From Paraburkholderia sp. SOS3 (GTDB lineage Bacteria > Pseudomonadota > Gammaproteobacteria > Burkholderiales > Burkholderiaceae), in assembly GCF_001922345.1 (NCBI RefSeq), contig NZ_CP018812.1, positions 806,001 to 870,000 of the forward strand: 64,000 nt of DNA, in the 5' to 3' direction. Below, one piece after another: positions 29,374 through 38,638 of this stretch (position 1 is its first letter; the number at the start of each line of letters is the position of its first letter). Under the pieces are notes generated by a model that was not told where the DNA came from, did no database searches, and was given only the letters and a program-made list of their open reading frames with translations. A program made the position numbers and the translations under genes.

Positions 29374-30411
29374 ATGACGGAAAAAGCGGAACTCCTCGGC
29401 GTGGCGCTGCTGGTCGTATTGCTCGCGTTCACGGGCCTGGCTCCTGCCGCGCAGCCCACGGACGGAAAAACGCTGATCAGTGTGCGCGCACGCGGCGTTC
29501 TGCGCTGCGGCGTGAGCGAGGGAATCGAAGGTTTCTCTTCCCGGAATGCCGCCGGACAATGGACCGGCATCGACGTCGATTTCTGCCGCGCATTGGCGGC
29601 CGCCGCGCTTGGCGACGCGCGCAAGGTACAGTTCGTTTCCCTCAGGACGGCGGCGCGATTTCCCGCTCTCGTGACGGGCGACATCGACGTACTCTCCCGC
29701 AATACGTCCTGGACATTGCTTCGAGAGGCGGCCCTCAAGGTTCAGTTCGCGGGCGTCATTTTCTACGACAGCCAGGCGTTCATAGTCCCGGCAAACAGCG
29801 GACTACGGTCGGCTACGTCGCTCAAGGGGGCCACCGTCTGCGTACAGAAAGACACGTCCACCATGAACCATCTGGTCGTTTATTCGACAGCGCTCGACCT
29901 GCGTATGACACCGCTCGTGATGGAGTCCGCGGACGACGCAAGCGATGCGTTTCTGAGCGGCCGGTGCACCGCGTACACGGCTGACGCGTCTTACCTCGAT
30001 GCACTTCGCCTGCACGCACCGGGCGGGGCGGCAGCCTTTACGATTCTCCCCGAGCGCATCTCGAAGGAGCCGCTTGGACCTGCGGTGCGAGGCAACGACG
30101 ATGCATGGCTAACTCTCGTGCGGTGGGTGCTTCTGACGTTGATCGCAGCCGAAGAGCTGGATGTGACGCGCGAAAACCTGCAGACACGGCTACGCGATCC
30201 AACCGTCGAACAGGCACTCGTACCGGACGATACGGTTACGCGGGCGATCGGCGTCGAGCCGGGATGGACCTTGCGGGCGCTGCAAAGTGCGGGCAACTAC
30301 GGAGAACTATTCGATCGGAACGTCGGCGCTAACAGTCCTCTCGGTCTCGAGCGCGGGATGAACGGTTTGTGGACCCGCGGCGGCCTGATGTATGCGCCTC
30401 CCCTTCGTTGA
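29374..30411 (+). CDS. Orphan AapJ-like amino-acid-type solute-binding protein
   Basis: 345 residues with an N-terminal hydrophobic segment (LLGVALLVVLLAFTGLAPAA). It has the type II periplasmic binding fold of general amino-acid receptors: VRARGVLRCGVSEGIEGFS, GQWTGIDVDFCRALAAAALG, GDIDVLSRNTSWTL and GRCTAYTADASYLDALR. No cognate ABC permease or ATPase is adjacent. Instead an ion/anion permease follows after 17 bases, an unusual pairing. It may feed a remote transporter or act as a sensor input. Confidence 0.85.
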   Translation: MTEKAELLGVALLVVLLAFTGLAPAAQPTDGKTLISVRARGVLRCGVSEGIEGFSSRNAAGQWTGIDVDFCRALAAAALGDARKVQFVSLRTAARFPALVTGDIDVLSRNTSWTLLREAALKVQFAGVIFYDSQAFIVPANSGLRSATSLKGATVCVQKDTSTMNHLVVYSTALDLRMTPLVMESADDASDAFLSGRCTAYTADASYLDALRLHAPGGAAAFTILPERISKEPLGPAVRGNDDAWLTLVRWVLLTLIAAEELDVTRENLQTRLRDPTVEQALVPDDTVTRAIGVEPGWTLRALQSAGNYGELFDRNVGANSPLGLERGMNGLWTRGGLMYAPPLR

Positions 30412-30428
30412 ATCGTGCGGGGCATGGC

Positions 30429-31769
30429 ATGAGCGAAATACAGGTCTATCTGGTCGTAGGAGTATTTTCAGCGGTCATTCTCGCGATCGCGTTCAATGTG
30501 GTCGACATGGCGGTGGCGGCGCTCGTCGGCATGTGCGCGCTCATTGCGCTCGACATCCTCGACGAGCAGGATCTCGCCGCGGCGGCGCGAACGGCGGCCG
30601 GCCCTATCAGCCTGCTGTTCGGAGGCATGGTAGTCGCGCGGATTCTGTCGACGACCGGTCTTTTCGATCTCATAGGCGATCTTTACTTACGGGCGACCGG
30701 CGGCAGCGGCAGACGCTTCCTGCTGATCTTGATTGCCATCGTGGCGCCGCTGTGCGCGTTCCTGCCGAACGCTACGACGGTGATTCTTCTGGCACCCATC
30801 GTCATTCGCGTTGCGACAGCACTCGAGGTGGACATCGTCTCGCCGCTGATACTGAGCGCGATGATCAGCAATGCGGCCGGGCTGCTGACGCTGGTTGGCG
30901 ATCCGGCCACATTCCTCGTCGGCAGTTCGATCGGCATGACGTTCGTGGAGTATCTGAAGCACGTGAGCGCCGGAGCGCTCCTTGCGCTGGTCGTAGTGCC
31001 GCCGTTGCTGCCTTTTCTGATGCGGGACATCTGGCGCGTTCGGCGGACCTTGCCCGCTTCCGGGCGCCGTGCTCGACTCACGAGGCCCGTGTACGCCGCT
31101 CTTTCGCTCGCCGTACTGGCGGCAATGATGGTGCTGTTCGTGTTCGGCGAAAACCTGCCTACTCGCATCATGCCGCCCGCGGTCGCACTTATTGCGAGCG
31201 CGCTGGCGCTGCTCGTCGGGTACATGGCCAAAATCGAGCCGACAGAAAGCGTGCTGCGCGACGTCGACTGGAAAACGCTGCTTTTCCTCGCCTGCATTTT
31301 TTGCGTGGTGCAGGCGATGGTGAAAACGGGTCTGCTTCAAATCATGTCGGTGCGGCTCCACGAGCTTTTCGGTGCCCAGTTGTCTCTCGTTGCGCTGGCG
31401 ATGGTCTTCGGGATTGGCGCGCTTTCGTCGCTGCTTGCTAATGTTCCCGTTGCCGCGGCGTCGATTATCACGGTAAAGGGCTACCTGGTCGTGGCAGAGG
31501 TTGTGCCCGATATCGCGCTTTCGGACCAGTTCTCATCGTGGCCTGCGAGCACGCTTCCCGTGTTCATCGGCATGATGTTCGGCGCGACGCTCGGCGGTAA
31601 TGCCACACTTGTCGGCTCTTCGGCAAATATCGTGACAGCGGGAATCTGCGCGCGCGAAGGCAAGCCCGTTACATTTTCCCGATTTCTCCGCTACGGATTG
31701 CCTGTGACGACCGCGCAGCTTGCCGCGTCCGCGGTCTACGTGCTCGTGCTTCCCTATTTCATGCGCTAA
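30429..31769 (+). CDS. ArsB/NhaD-type ion or anion permease
   Basis: 446 residues from the ATG of MSEIQVYL, almost entirely membrane with about 11-12 helices. Motifs typical of the ion-transporter superfamily are present: AFLPNATTVILLAPIVIRVA, SNAAGLLTLVGDPATFLVG, and in the second half FGATLGGNATLVGSSANIV. The two inverted halves with N-A-T/G-N-A-T hairpins resemble ArsB, NhaD and citrate/dicarboxylate carriers. The substrate is unknown. It closes the plus-strand run that begins with the FNR/ANR-like promoter at 26136. Confidence 0.88.
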   Translation: MSEIQVYLVVGVFSAVILAIAFNVVDMAVAALVGMCALIALDILDEQDLAAAARTAAGPISLLFGGMVVARILSTTGLFDLIGDLYLRATGGSGRRFLLILIAIVAPLCAFLPNATTVILLAPIVIRVATALEVDIVSPLILSAMISNAAGLLTLVGDPATFLVGSSIGMTFVEYLKHVSAGALLALVVVPPLLPFLMRDIWRVRRTLPASGRRARLTRPVYAALSLAVLAAMMVLFVFGENLPTRIMPPAVALIASALALLVGYMAKIEPTESVLRDVDWKTLLFLACIFCVVQAMVKTGLLQIMSVRLHELFGAQLSLVALAMVFGIGALSSLLANVPVAAASIITVKGYLVVAEVVPDIALSDQFSSWPASTLPVFIGMMFGATLGGNATLVGSSANIVTAGICAREGKPVTFSRFLRYGLPVTTAQLAASAVYVLVLPYFMR

Positions 31770-31874
31770 ATTCGGATTCAAGCGTCGGCGAGCCGGTTCG
31801 CTTCGTCCAGCGCGCGCTCCGGGTAGCCGCGCTTTCGCTCCCAATCGCGATTCGCACGCCACGTTGTTACTGAC

Positions 31875-31893
31875 GGCCAGCATCGCGCTGGCC
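31875..31893. terminator. Hairpin between convergent permease and kinase genes
   Basis: GGCCAGC-ATCGC-GCTGGCC makes a seven-pair stem in the short region between two converging operons. No strong T tract follows on either strand, so it is only a candidate bidirectional terminator. Confidence 0.4.
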
Positions 31894-31939
31894 GCGGACT
31901 TGCAATCTTTCGACCAGAAACATTTCACCCCCCGTCGCG

Positions 31940-33607
31940 TCAGTCGACCGCTCCGTCTCGGTCGCCGGAACCGGAGGCGAGCGGCAGCCGCACGGTAAAA
32001 CAGGCGCCGCGATCGGGGCCGTCGCTCGCGACGGCGAGCGTGCCGCCATGCAAGCCGACGATATGCCTCGCGAGCCAAAGTCCGAGCCCAAGCCCGCCCA
32101 CGCGGCCGCTCTCGCGCGGCGCGATCTGCTGGAAACGCTCGAACACGAGCGGCAGCGCGTCCGCCGAAATGCCGCGGCCAGTATCGCGCACGCTCATCTG
32201 CGCGTATCCGTCGACCTCGGACACCGATACCTCGACGCTGCCGCTATCGGTAAACTTGACAGCATTGGTCAAGATGTTCCAGACCACCTGCTTCATGCGG
32301 CTTTCGTCGGCCATCACGATGCACGGCGAAATAGCCGAGGCGCGCAATTCGATACCTTTGTGCTCGGCCGGCTTGCGCATGTCCTGCGCGATGACGGCGG
32401 CCAGCACGCCGAGATCGACGGGCTGCAGATTCACCGACAGTTTGCCTGTCGCAATCGCACCGCTGTCGAGCAGATCGTCCACCATCAACGAGAGCTGTCT
32501 GCCGTTGCGGCGGATCGCCTCTCCTGCGCGGGACGCGTGCGCCGGGTCGGCAACGAGCCCGAGCAGTTCGGCCCAGGAAACGATCGCGTTGAGCGGCGAG
32601 CGCAGTTCATGGCTCACGGCCGCGATAAAGTGGTCCATGGTGCGCGCCAGTGCCTCGCTGCGCTCGCGCGCCGCCCGTTCGGCGTCGGCAAGCGCGCCCA
32701 ACTGCAATTCGTGCTGTTTGCGCGACGTGATGTTCAGCGTAAAGCCCATCACATAGCGCAGCGTGCCATCCGCGTTGAATCGGCCCATCCCGCGCACGAG
32801 CACCCAGCGTTGACCCGAACGGTACGCGTCAGAAGGCGTCACGCAGCGCTCGAACTCAAACGCCTCGCCGCTTTCGAGCGCGGCCCAGTTGGCAGACACG
32901 TGTTCCGTGCTGTCGCCGAGCAACTGTTCTTTCACGAGGTCGCCGGGTTCGCCTGCGTTCAGGTCCTGCAAGCACCGCTCGCTGCACACGAAGGCGCCCG
33001 TGGCCGCGTCGATCTGCCAGGTGCCGAGGCCCGCGAACGCGCACGCCTGTTCGAAGTGGTTCACGCGATCGTCGAGCCGCTCTTCGGTTTCGCGATGAAG
33101 AATTTGCCGCAGCCGCGCGTGAGAACGAAAGCGCGCCTTCTCGCGCCGCTCATCGTCGACGGCAAGATTGCGCGCGGTGACGTCGTCGACGCGCAGCGCG
33201 ATCAGCGCGGGTGCGCTCGACGTGGCGGGGATAAACGACGCATGCATTTGCCAGTAGCGTGGCCGCATCGCCACATGCGCCGATGCTTCGACAACGTCCA
33301 TGCGGAATACGGGCGACAGGCGCGTGCGGTTGCTGCGCATCGTGCCGGCAAGCGTTCTGATCAGTTGCTCGTGCCGCAGCGGCGCGCGGCTTTCCGGCAC
33401 GCCCGACGTTCCCCGCGCCTGCCCGGTGGCGCCCTCGGAGTCCGTCGCATGGCCAACGGCAAATAGCGCACGCCACGCCGCGTTGGTGGCGACGATAGCC
33501 AGCTCGCTGTCGAGCACCACATACGGGTCGATCAGATGTTCGAACAGCGCGGCATGGTCGAGCGCCGCGGCGCTGCCGGCCGGTGCGAAGCGCATCGGCT
33601 GGTCCAT
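31940..33607 (-). CDS. PAS-domain hybrid-type sensor histidine kinase (soluble)
   Basis: 555 residues from the ATG at 33607, without membrane helices. An N-terminal PAS (HLIDPYVVLDSELAIVATN) and a second PAS/PAC (FAGLGTWQIDAATGAFVCSE, ending YVMGFTLNITSRKQ) precede the HisKA domain with VSHELRSPLNAI (phospho-accepting His). The HATPase domain has N box NILTNAVKFT, G1 DTGRGIS and G2 GLGLGLWLARHIV. No receiver is fused, but two stand-alone receivers are encoded just upstream in the same operon. It is clearly paralogous to the kinase at 39151: both share DDLLDSGAIATGKLSV. Confidence 0.92.
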   Translation of the reverse strand: MDQPMRFAPAGSAAALDHAALFEHLIDPYVVLDSELAIVATNAAWRALFAVGHATDSEGATGQARGTSGVPESRAPLRHEQLIRTLAGTMRSNRTRLSPVFRMDVVEASAHVAMRPRYWQMHASFIPATSSAPALIALRVDDVTARNLAVDDERREKARFRSHARLRQILHRETEERLDDRVNHFEQACAFAGLGTWQIDAATGAFVCSERCLQDLNAGEPGDLVKEQLLGDSTEHVSANWAALESGEAFEFERCVTPSDAYRSGQRWVLVRGMGRFNADGTLRYVMGFTLNITSRKQHELQLGALADAERAARERSEALARTMDHFIAAVSHELRSPLNAIVSWAELLGLVADPAHASRAGEAIRRNGRQLSLMVDDLLDSGAIATGKLSVNLQPVDLGVLAAVIAQDMRKPAEHKGIELRASAISPCIVMADESRMKQVVWNILTNAVKFTDSGSVEVSVSEVDGYAQMSVRDTGRGISADALPLVFERFQQIAPRESGRVGGLGLGLWLARHIVGLHGGTLAVASDGPDRGACFTVRLPLASGSGDRDGAVD

Positions 33608-33665
33608 CACGGCACCAGCTGAGTACGTCGGACCTTGCGCGGCAAAGTGGGGTGCATGGTTCGGT

Positions 33666-34025
33666 TTACCTTCGGGTCAGTTTTTCAATCGTTGCCAGCA
33701 ATGCGGCCATTTGCGCCGGCTTTCTGAGCACGGCGTCCCACAGGCGCGGCGAGGCCGTCGTCGCGCCGATATGTGCCGACGAGTGCAGCAGGACCGGGAT
33801 ATCGGACCATTCGCGTGATTCGCGCAGTGCGCGGCACAGGTCTTCACCGCCCATGCCGGGCATCATCAGATCGGTAATGACGAGATCGGGCCGCCGTGTG
33901 CCGATCGCCTCGAGCGCCTGATGCCCGTTTCGCGCGAGGTCGACGTCGTAACCGGCGAACTCGAGCGCGAAACTCCACGCTTCGAGCATTTCCGGTTCGT
34001 CATCCACAAGAAGTACGCGCGTCAT
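33666..34025 (-). CDS. Stand-alone response-regulator receiver domain
   Basis: 119 residues, CheY-like with no output domain. The acidic pair is in LLVDDEPEM, the phospho-acceptor Asp in VITDLMMPGMGG, the switch Ser in LLHSSAH and the Lys in LRKPAQ. It lies between the second receiver and the PAS kinase. The longer open frame upstream is a shadow of the neighbouring gene. Confidence 0.9.
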   Translation of the reverse strand: MTRVLLVDDEPEMLEAWSFALEFAGYDVDLARNGHQALEAIGTRRPDLVITDLMMPGMGGEDLCRALRESREWSDIPVLLHSSAHIGATTASPRLWDAVLRKPAQMAALLATIEKLTRR

Positions 34026-34104
34026 GAAGTACTCGAAGCCGATGCATTGATCTCGACGGGAACAGGCCCGACAACGACAAAATGGCAGCGCGCGCAGCCC
34101 GTAC

Positions 34105-34500
34105 TCACGCCGGCTCGCCGGTAGTGGCCTCGCCATCCGGCGCGCGGGCCGCATGCAGTGCGACCAGCTCGACGAGCCGGGCCGGCGCGTACGGTTTGCG
34201 CAGTATCGCCGCGAACAGATGAGCCTCGTGTGGCGTGACCGGATCCGGTGCGGCTGTGCACAGGATGATGGGCAATTGCCGGAACGCGGCGCGTTCCCGC
34301 AGGGTTCTTGCAAATGCCAGGCCTGACATGACGGGCATCATGAGGTCGGTGACGACCAGCGCGGGACGCACCCGGTCGACGACGTCGAGCGCCTCCTTGC
34401 CGTTCGAAGCGGCATGGATCGCGTATCCCTCGCCTTCCAGCAGGAAGGTCAGGAAATCCGTGACCAGCGACTCATCGTCGACGACAACCAGGTTTGTCAT
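34105..34500 (-). CDS. Stand-alone response-regulator receiver domain
   Basis: 131 residues, receiver only: VVVDDESLV, phospho-acceptor in VVTDLMMPVMSG, switch Thr in ILCTAAP and Lys in LRKPYAP. It begins 15 bases after the KaiC-like stop. Lacking an output domain, it may signal by protein contact, for example with the KaiC-like ATPase or as a phosphorelay intermediate. Confidence 0.9.
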   Translation of the reverse strand: MTNLVVVDDESLVTDFLTFLLEGEGYAIHAASNGKEALDVVDRVRPALVVTDLMMPVMSGLAFARTLRERAAFRQLPIILCTAAPDPVTPHEAHLFAAILRKPYAPARLVELVALHAARAPDGEATTGEPA

Positions 34501-34515
34501 GCGCTCGATCCACGC

Positions 34516-35964
34516 TTATTGATCGGCAGGCATGCGGCCAGGCAGCGCGCCCGTGCCCGAGACCGGCAAGATTCCGGTTACGCGCAAACCGACGCCGGTG
34601 TCGGCGAACTCCACCTGCGCGACCGACGACTCGAACTGGCTGTCCCGCACCTTCATCACCGTCACGCTGCGTTGCAGAACGCCGTCCACTACCACGTGCT
34701 GCATGCCGACGATGTTATCGAGCAGGCTCAGAATTTCGGGCGACGGATTGGTCACCCACGGGCCGGACAGCTCCTTGACCTCCCACGTGCACACGGTAGT
34801 CACGCCCATCGAACGCAATTCGTTGGTGAGCGCCGCGAAAAATTCGACGATACGGTGCGGCTCGACCGTCGCGCGCTCGAAACCCGTCAGCCCGTCGATG
34901 AAAAGCCGCTCGGCTTTCGTCTCGCGCACCGCCTTGAGCAGATCGTAGGCCAGCTTGTCGAGCAGGTTTTCCGTGAGCGGGCGCCACAGCATGGTTAGCG
35001 CTTTCGATTCCACGAGCGCCTCCAGATCGATGCCGAGCGCGAGCGCCTTGGCGCACAGGCGCTCAGGCGTCTCGTAGAAGCCGAAGTGAACCGCGGGGCG
35101 CTTTGGCGTGGCAAGCCGCAGGAAGCCGAGGCCGAAGGTGGTCTTTCCGCTGCCGGCGGGCCCGACCACTACCGACACCGAACTGGCCGGGATACCGCCG
35201 CCGAGCCGCTCGTCGAGGCCGTGCATGCCGGTGCCGATGCGCGCCGCGTTGGCCCGGTCGGCGTTCGACGGATTGGCGAGCGCCGCTTCGAGGCGCGGAT
35301 AGACGTCGATACCGCGATTGCTGATTTCGAACAGGTGCAGGCCGCCGAGCGAGCGGCTGCCGCGCGATTTGGCGACACGGATATGGCGCACGGTGCGCGA
35401 CGCAACGAGGTTTTCCTCGAGCTGCAGCACCCCATCGACCATCGTATGTTCGGGGCTCGATTCGTCGATGCGCGCGCTCGTCAGGAACAGCACGGTGCAG
35501 CCGGTGAAGGCAGCATGGCCTTGCAGCTCGGCGACGAAGGTCTTGACGTCGAGATTGCTCTGGCCGCTTTCGCGCGCGTTGAGCAGCCCGTCGAGAATCA
35601 GGATGCTCGCATTCTGACGCGCGAGTTCGCCGCGCAGCGTGCTGACCAGCGCGGCAAGGCCTTCTTCGCGCAGCGTGCGAAACAGGCTGATGTAGGTCAG
35701 ATCCTTGCCGACGCGCGTGGCGTCGTAGAAGTCGAGCGTGGACAGCGACTGGAACAGACGGTCGTGAGACTCGGCGAGCAGCGTGACATAGAGCACTTTA
35801 CATCCCTGCCGCGCCTGCGCGAACGCGATCTGGTTCGCAAGGATCGTCTTGCCCGCTCCGGGCCGTCCCTGAACGATGTAAGACGAGCCGGCGATGAGGC
35901 CGCCGCCGGTAATCTCGTCAAGTCCGGGAACGTCGCTGCTTAGCCGCGCAAGCGTCTTGTCCAT
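34516..35964 (-). CDS. KaiC-like tandem RecA/ATPase domain protein
   Basis: 482 residues from the ATG of MDKTLARL. Two KaiC-type domains are present. CI has PGLDEITGGGL, Walker A GRPGAGKT (residues 33-40) and ASILILDGL. CII has GMHGLDERLGGGIP, Walker A GPAGSGKT (near 266-273) and ERLFIDGLTGFER. By eye against cyanobacterial KaiC, the CI catalytic Glu pair is replaced (VTLLAES instead of VTFEET), while CII keeps one Glu (FYETPE). The CII phosphosite pair reads EILSLLD, keeping at most one Ser. There is no KaiA or KaiB gene. It leads an operon with two receivers and a kinase, facing the bacteriophytochrome operon. Confidence 0.88.
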   Translation of the reverse strand: MDKTLARLSSDVPGLDEITGGGLIAGSSYIVQGRPGAGKTILANQIAFAQARQGCKVLYVTLLAESHDRLFQSLSTLDFYDATRVGKDLTYISLFRTLREEGLAALVSTLRGELARQNASILILDGLLNARESGQSNLDVKTFVAELQGHAAFTGCTVLFLTSARIDESSPEHTMVDGVLQLEENLVASRTVRHIRVAKSRGSRSLGGLHLFEISNRGIDVYPRLEAALANPSNADRANAARIGTGMHGLDERLGGGIPASSVSVVVGPAGSGKTTFGLGFLRLATPKRPAVHFGFYETPERLCAKALALGIDLEALVESKALTMLWRPLTENLLDKLAYDLLKAVRETKAERLFIDGLTGFERATVEPHRIVEFFAALTNELRSMGVTTVCTWEVKELSGPWVTNPSPEILSLLDNIVGMQHVVVDGVLQRSVTVMKVRDSQFESSVAQVEFADTGVGLRVTGILPVSGTGALPGRMPADQ

Positions 35965-36079
35965 TGCCTGAATCCGTAAAAAGGAAGGTTCGTACCGGCT
36001 GGCAGGGCGCGCGTGCCTTACCGGCGCGACGCCCGGGGCCTTGCGCGCCGCCGGTTGCTCACGAAACGGGTAGTTTACT

Positions 36080-36107
36080 TTAATAAGCGGCGCGGACCGT
36101 TTGTAAA
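36080..36107. promoter_or_regulatory. Candidate overlapping divergent promoters of the light-sensing island
   Basis: On the minus strand TTTACA (36107-36102), 16 bases, then TATTAA (36085-36080) could drive the KaiC-like operon. On the plus strand TTGCTC (36055-36060), 18 bases, then TTTAAT (36079-36084) could drive the bacteriophytochrome operon. Both share one AT-rich patch in otherwise GC-rich DNA, so the two operons could be controlled together. Confidence 0.35.
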
Positions 36108-36256
36108 TCACGGCTCTTACGCATTTTTCGATCGGCACGCGGGCTGCCCGGGAACGCGGCTTGCTCACGCCCGGCGCGTGTGTGTCGCGAGGGAAATGCC
36201 CGCGCGTTGCGTCGCATTACCATGCGAAAATGGCTGCCGATCCGTAGGGAGCCCGC

Positions 36257-38629
36257 ATGACCATCGCGACCACTGCCATCGCCGACGACCTCGCCGCCAA
36301 TTGCGCGAAAGAGCCGATCCATATCCCCGGCGGCATCCAGCCACACGGATTTCTGCTCAGCGTGGATACGCACGGGGCGATCGTCCAGGCCAGCGAGAAC
36401 GTCGCGCAATTTGCAGGGAGGCCACTCGAGGCGGTGCTCGGCATGCCGCTCGCCGACGTGCTCGGCGCGGCCGCGCCGCGCGTCATGGCGTCGCTCGAAT
36501 CGCTACAGAAAGAAGGCGTGCCGCTTTACGTCGGTTCGATCGAAGATCCGCGCAGCCGGCCCGACGCACCGCGCTCCGCGCTTGCGATCATCGTGCATCG
36601 CTACGACGGCGTAGCGATCGTCGAACTCGAACCGGCACGCGGCACCGTCGACGTGTTCTCGTCGATGTATCCGCTCGTGCGGACGTTTATCAATAGCCTG
36701 CAGAACGTCCACAACGTCGAGGACCTGTCGCGGCTTGCCGTGCAGGAAATCCAGCGCATTACCGGTTACGGTCGCACGATGGTGTACAGCTTCGATGCGG
36801 ACGGTCATGGGCAGGTGCTGGCCGAATCGCTCGAAGCCGGCTATCCGTCGTATCTGGGCCAGCGCTTTCCGGCGTCCGACATTCCCGAACAGGCGCGCGC
36901 GCTTTACGTGCGCAACCGTATTCGCCTGATCGCCGACGCGGACTACACGTCCGCGCGCCTCGTGCCCGCTGTGCATCCGCAAACCTGCAAACCGACCGAC
37001 CTTACCTATGCGTCGTTGCGCAGCGTGTCGCCCGTTCACGTTCAGTACATGAAAAACATGGGCACATGGTCTTCGATGTCGATGTCGATCGTCGTGCGCG
37101 GCAAGCTGTGGGGTCTGATTTCATGTCATCACGACACGGCGCGCGTACCGCCGTTCGAAGTGCGCACCGCGTGCGAGCACGTCGCCGAAGTGCTTTCTTT
37201 GCAGATCGAGGCCAAAGAAGACCGCGCCGAAGCCGAACATCGGCTCGAATTGCGCAGGCGTTTGTCTACGCTGCTCGCCGCGCTGGCGAACACCGATAAC
37301 TTCGTCGAGGCGCTCGCCGACGAGCAAACCGGGCTGCTCGGTCTGACCGATGCGACGGGTGCGGCAGTGGTATTCGACGGGCGTACCGTGCTGATCGGCA
37401 GGACGCCGTCGGCGCAAACGGTCAACGATCTCGTGACGTGGCTCGATACGAAGACCGACGACATTTTCTCAACCGACGATCTCGCGTCGGCCCGGGGCGC
37501 GCCCGTCGATCCGGACAATGCCGGCATTCTCGTGCTGTCCATCTCCAGACTTTTCCGCAATTACGTGATCTGGTTTCGCGCCGAACTCGTGCGCACCGTC
37601 GAATGGGCGGGCGACCCGTACACGAAGCTGAGCGGGCTGTCCGCATCGCTGTCGCCGCGCAAAAGCTTTGATACGTGGACCGAAACGGTACGCGGACGCT
37701 CGCGGCCGTGGCGTCACGCGGAACTCGAAATCGCCATGGAGTTTCGCACGGCGATGCTCGGCATCGTGCTGCGCCGTGCCGAAGAACTCGCGCAACTGGC
37801 GATGCAGCTCGGGCGCGCGAATCAGGAACTCGAAGGCTTCTCCTATACGGTGTCACACGATCTGCGTGCGCCGCTGCGCCATATCGTCGGCTTCGCGGAC
37901 CTGCTCTCGCAAATGGAAGGCGACCGGCTCTCGGAGCGCAGTCGCCATTTCGTCGAACGCATCATGAGCGCTGCGCGGTTTGGCGGCCGGCTCGTCGACG
38001 ATCTGCTCGCGTTCTCGCAAACGGGCCGCTCCGCGCTGCGCCCGCAGCCGATCGAACTGCGCAAGCTGGTCGACGCACTGATCGCAGAGGAGCAGAAGGA
38101 AAACCCCGGACGCAACATCGAATGGAAGGTCGATCCGCTTTGCCAGGTGGTGGCCGACCCGGTGCTGATGAATGTCGTGCTGAGGAACCTGATCAACAAC
38201 GCAGTAAAATTCACGCGCAATCACACTGCCCCCGACGATGTCGCCGTTATCGAAATCGGCCTGCAAGCGCCCGGGACGCAAGACGATCCGTCCGGACAAG
38301 ACGTGATTTTCATCCGCGACAATGGCGTCGGTTTCGATATGCGCTACGTCGACAAGCTGTTCGGCGTGTTTCAACGGCTGCATCGCTTCGAAGATTTCGA
38401 AGGCACCGGCATCGGACTTGCGACGGTCAGGCGCATTGTCGAGCGGCATGGCGGCAAGTCCTGGGCAGAAGGCGAGACCGACCGTGGCGCGACCGTCTAT
38501 TTCTCTTTGCCGCGCGGTTTCAACCTGCAACGCGTCGAAGACGAAGAAACCGCTGCGCAGGCCGTGGCGCGCCTTGCCGCGTTGTCGCAAGGGCAACCGT
38601 TCAATCCAGTACCAAAAGATTCCAAATAG
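36257..38629 (+). CDS. bphP: Bacteriophytochrome sensor histidine kinase
   Basis: 790 residues. The chromophore Cys is at residue 16 (NCAKEPIHIPGGIQPHG), the position used by biliverdin-binding bacteriophytochromes. PAS, GAF (RFPASDIPEQARALY, then GLISCHHDT with the chromophore-contacting His) and PHY domains follow; the PHY tongue motif PRKSFDTW is near residue 466. The output module has HisKA with VSHDLRAPLRHI (His near 534), N box NLINNAVKFT and G boxes DNGVGFD and GTGIGLATV. The protein is a soluble red/far-red light-regulated kinase. A GGGAG ribosome site supports the ATG. A receiver, a second kinase and haem oxygenase follow in the same operon, and the biliverdin source is therefore local. 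Confidence 0.96.
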   Translation: MTIATTAIADDLAANCAKEPIHIPGGIQPHGFLLSVDTHGAIVQASENVAQFAGRPLEAVLGMPLADVLGAAAPRVMASLESLQKEGVPLYVGSIEDPRSRPDAPRSALAIIVHRYDGVAIVELEPARGTVDVFSSMYPLVRTFINSLQNVHNVEDLSRLAVQEIQRITGYGRTMVYSFDADGHGQVLAESLEAGYPSYLGQRFPASDIPEQARALYVRNRIRLIADADYTSARLVPAVHPQTCKPTDLTYASLRSVSPVHVQYMKNMGTWSSMSMSIVVRGKLWGLISCHHDTARVPPFEVRTACEHVAEVLSLQIEAKEDRAEAEHRLELRRRLSTLLAALANTDNFVEALADEQTGLLGLTDATGAAVVFDGRTVLIGRTPSAQTVNDLVTWLDTKTDDIFSTDDLASARGAPVDPDNAGILVLSISRLFRNYVIWFRAELVRTVEWAGDPYTKLSGLSASLSPRKSFDTWTETVRGRSRPWRHAELEIAMEFRTAMLGIVLRRAEELAQLAMQLGRANQELEGFSYTVSHDLRAPLRHIVGFADLLSQMEGDRLSERSRHFVERIMSAARFGGRLVDDLLAFSQTGRSALRPQPIELRKLVDALIAEEQKENPGRNIEWKVDPLCQVVADPVLMNVVLRNLINNAVKFTRNHTAPDDVAVIEIGLQAPGTQDDPSGQDVIFIRDNGVGFDMRYVDKLFGVFQRLHRFEDFEGTGIGLATVRRIVERHGGKSWAEGETDRGATVYFSLPRGFNLQRVEDEETAAQAVARLAALSQGQPFNPVPKDSK

Positions 38630-38638
38630 GGGAAGGCC

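Noticed and set aside
32256..32272. TTGAC...GTCAA inside the PAS kinase gene
   Set aside because: Spacer is seven bases rather than four and the site is internal to a gene, so it is not an FNR-type box.
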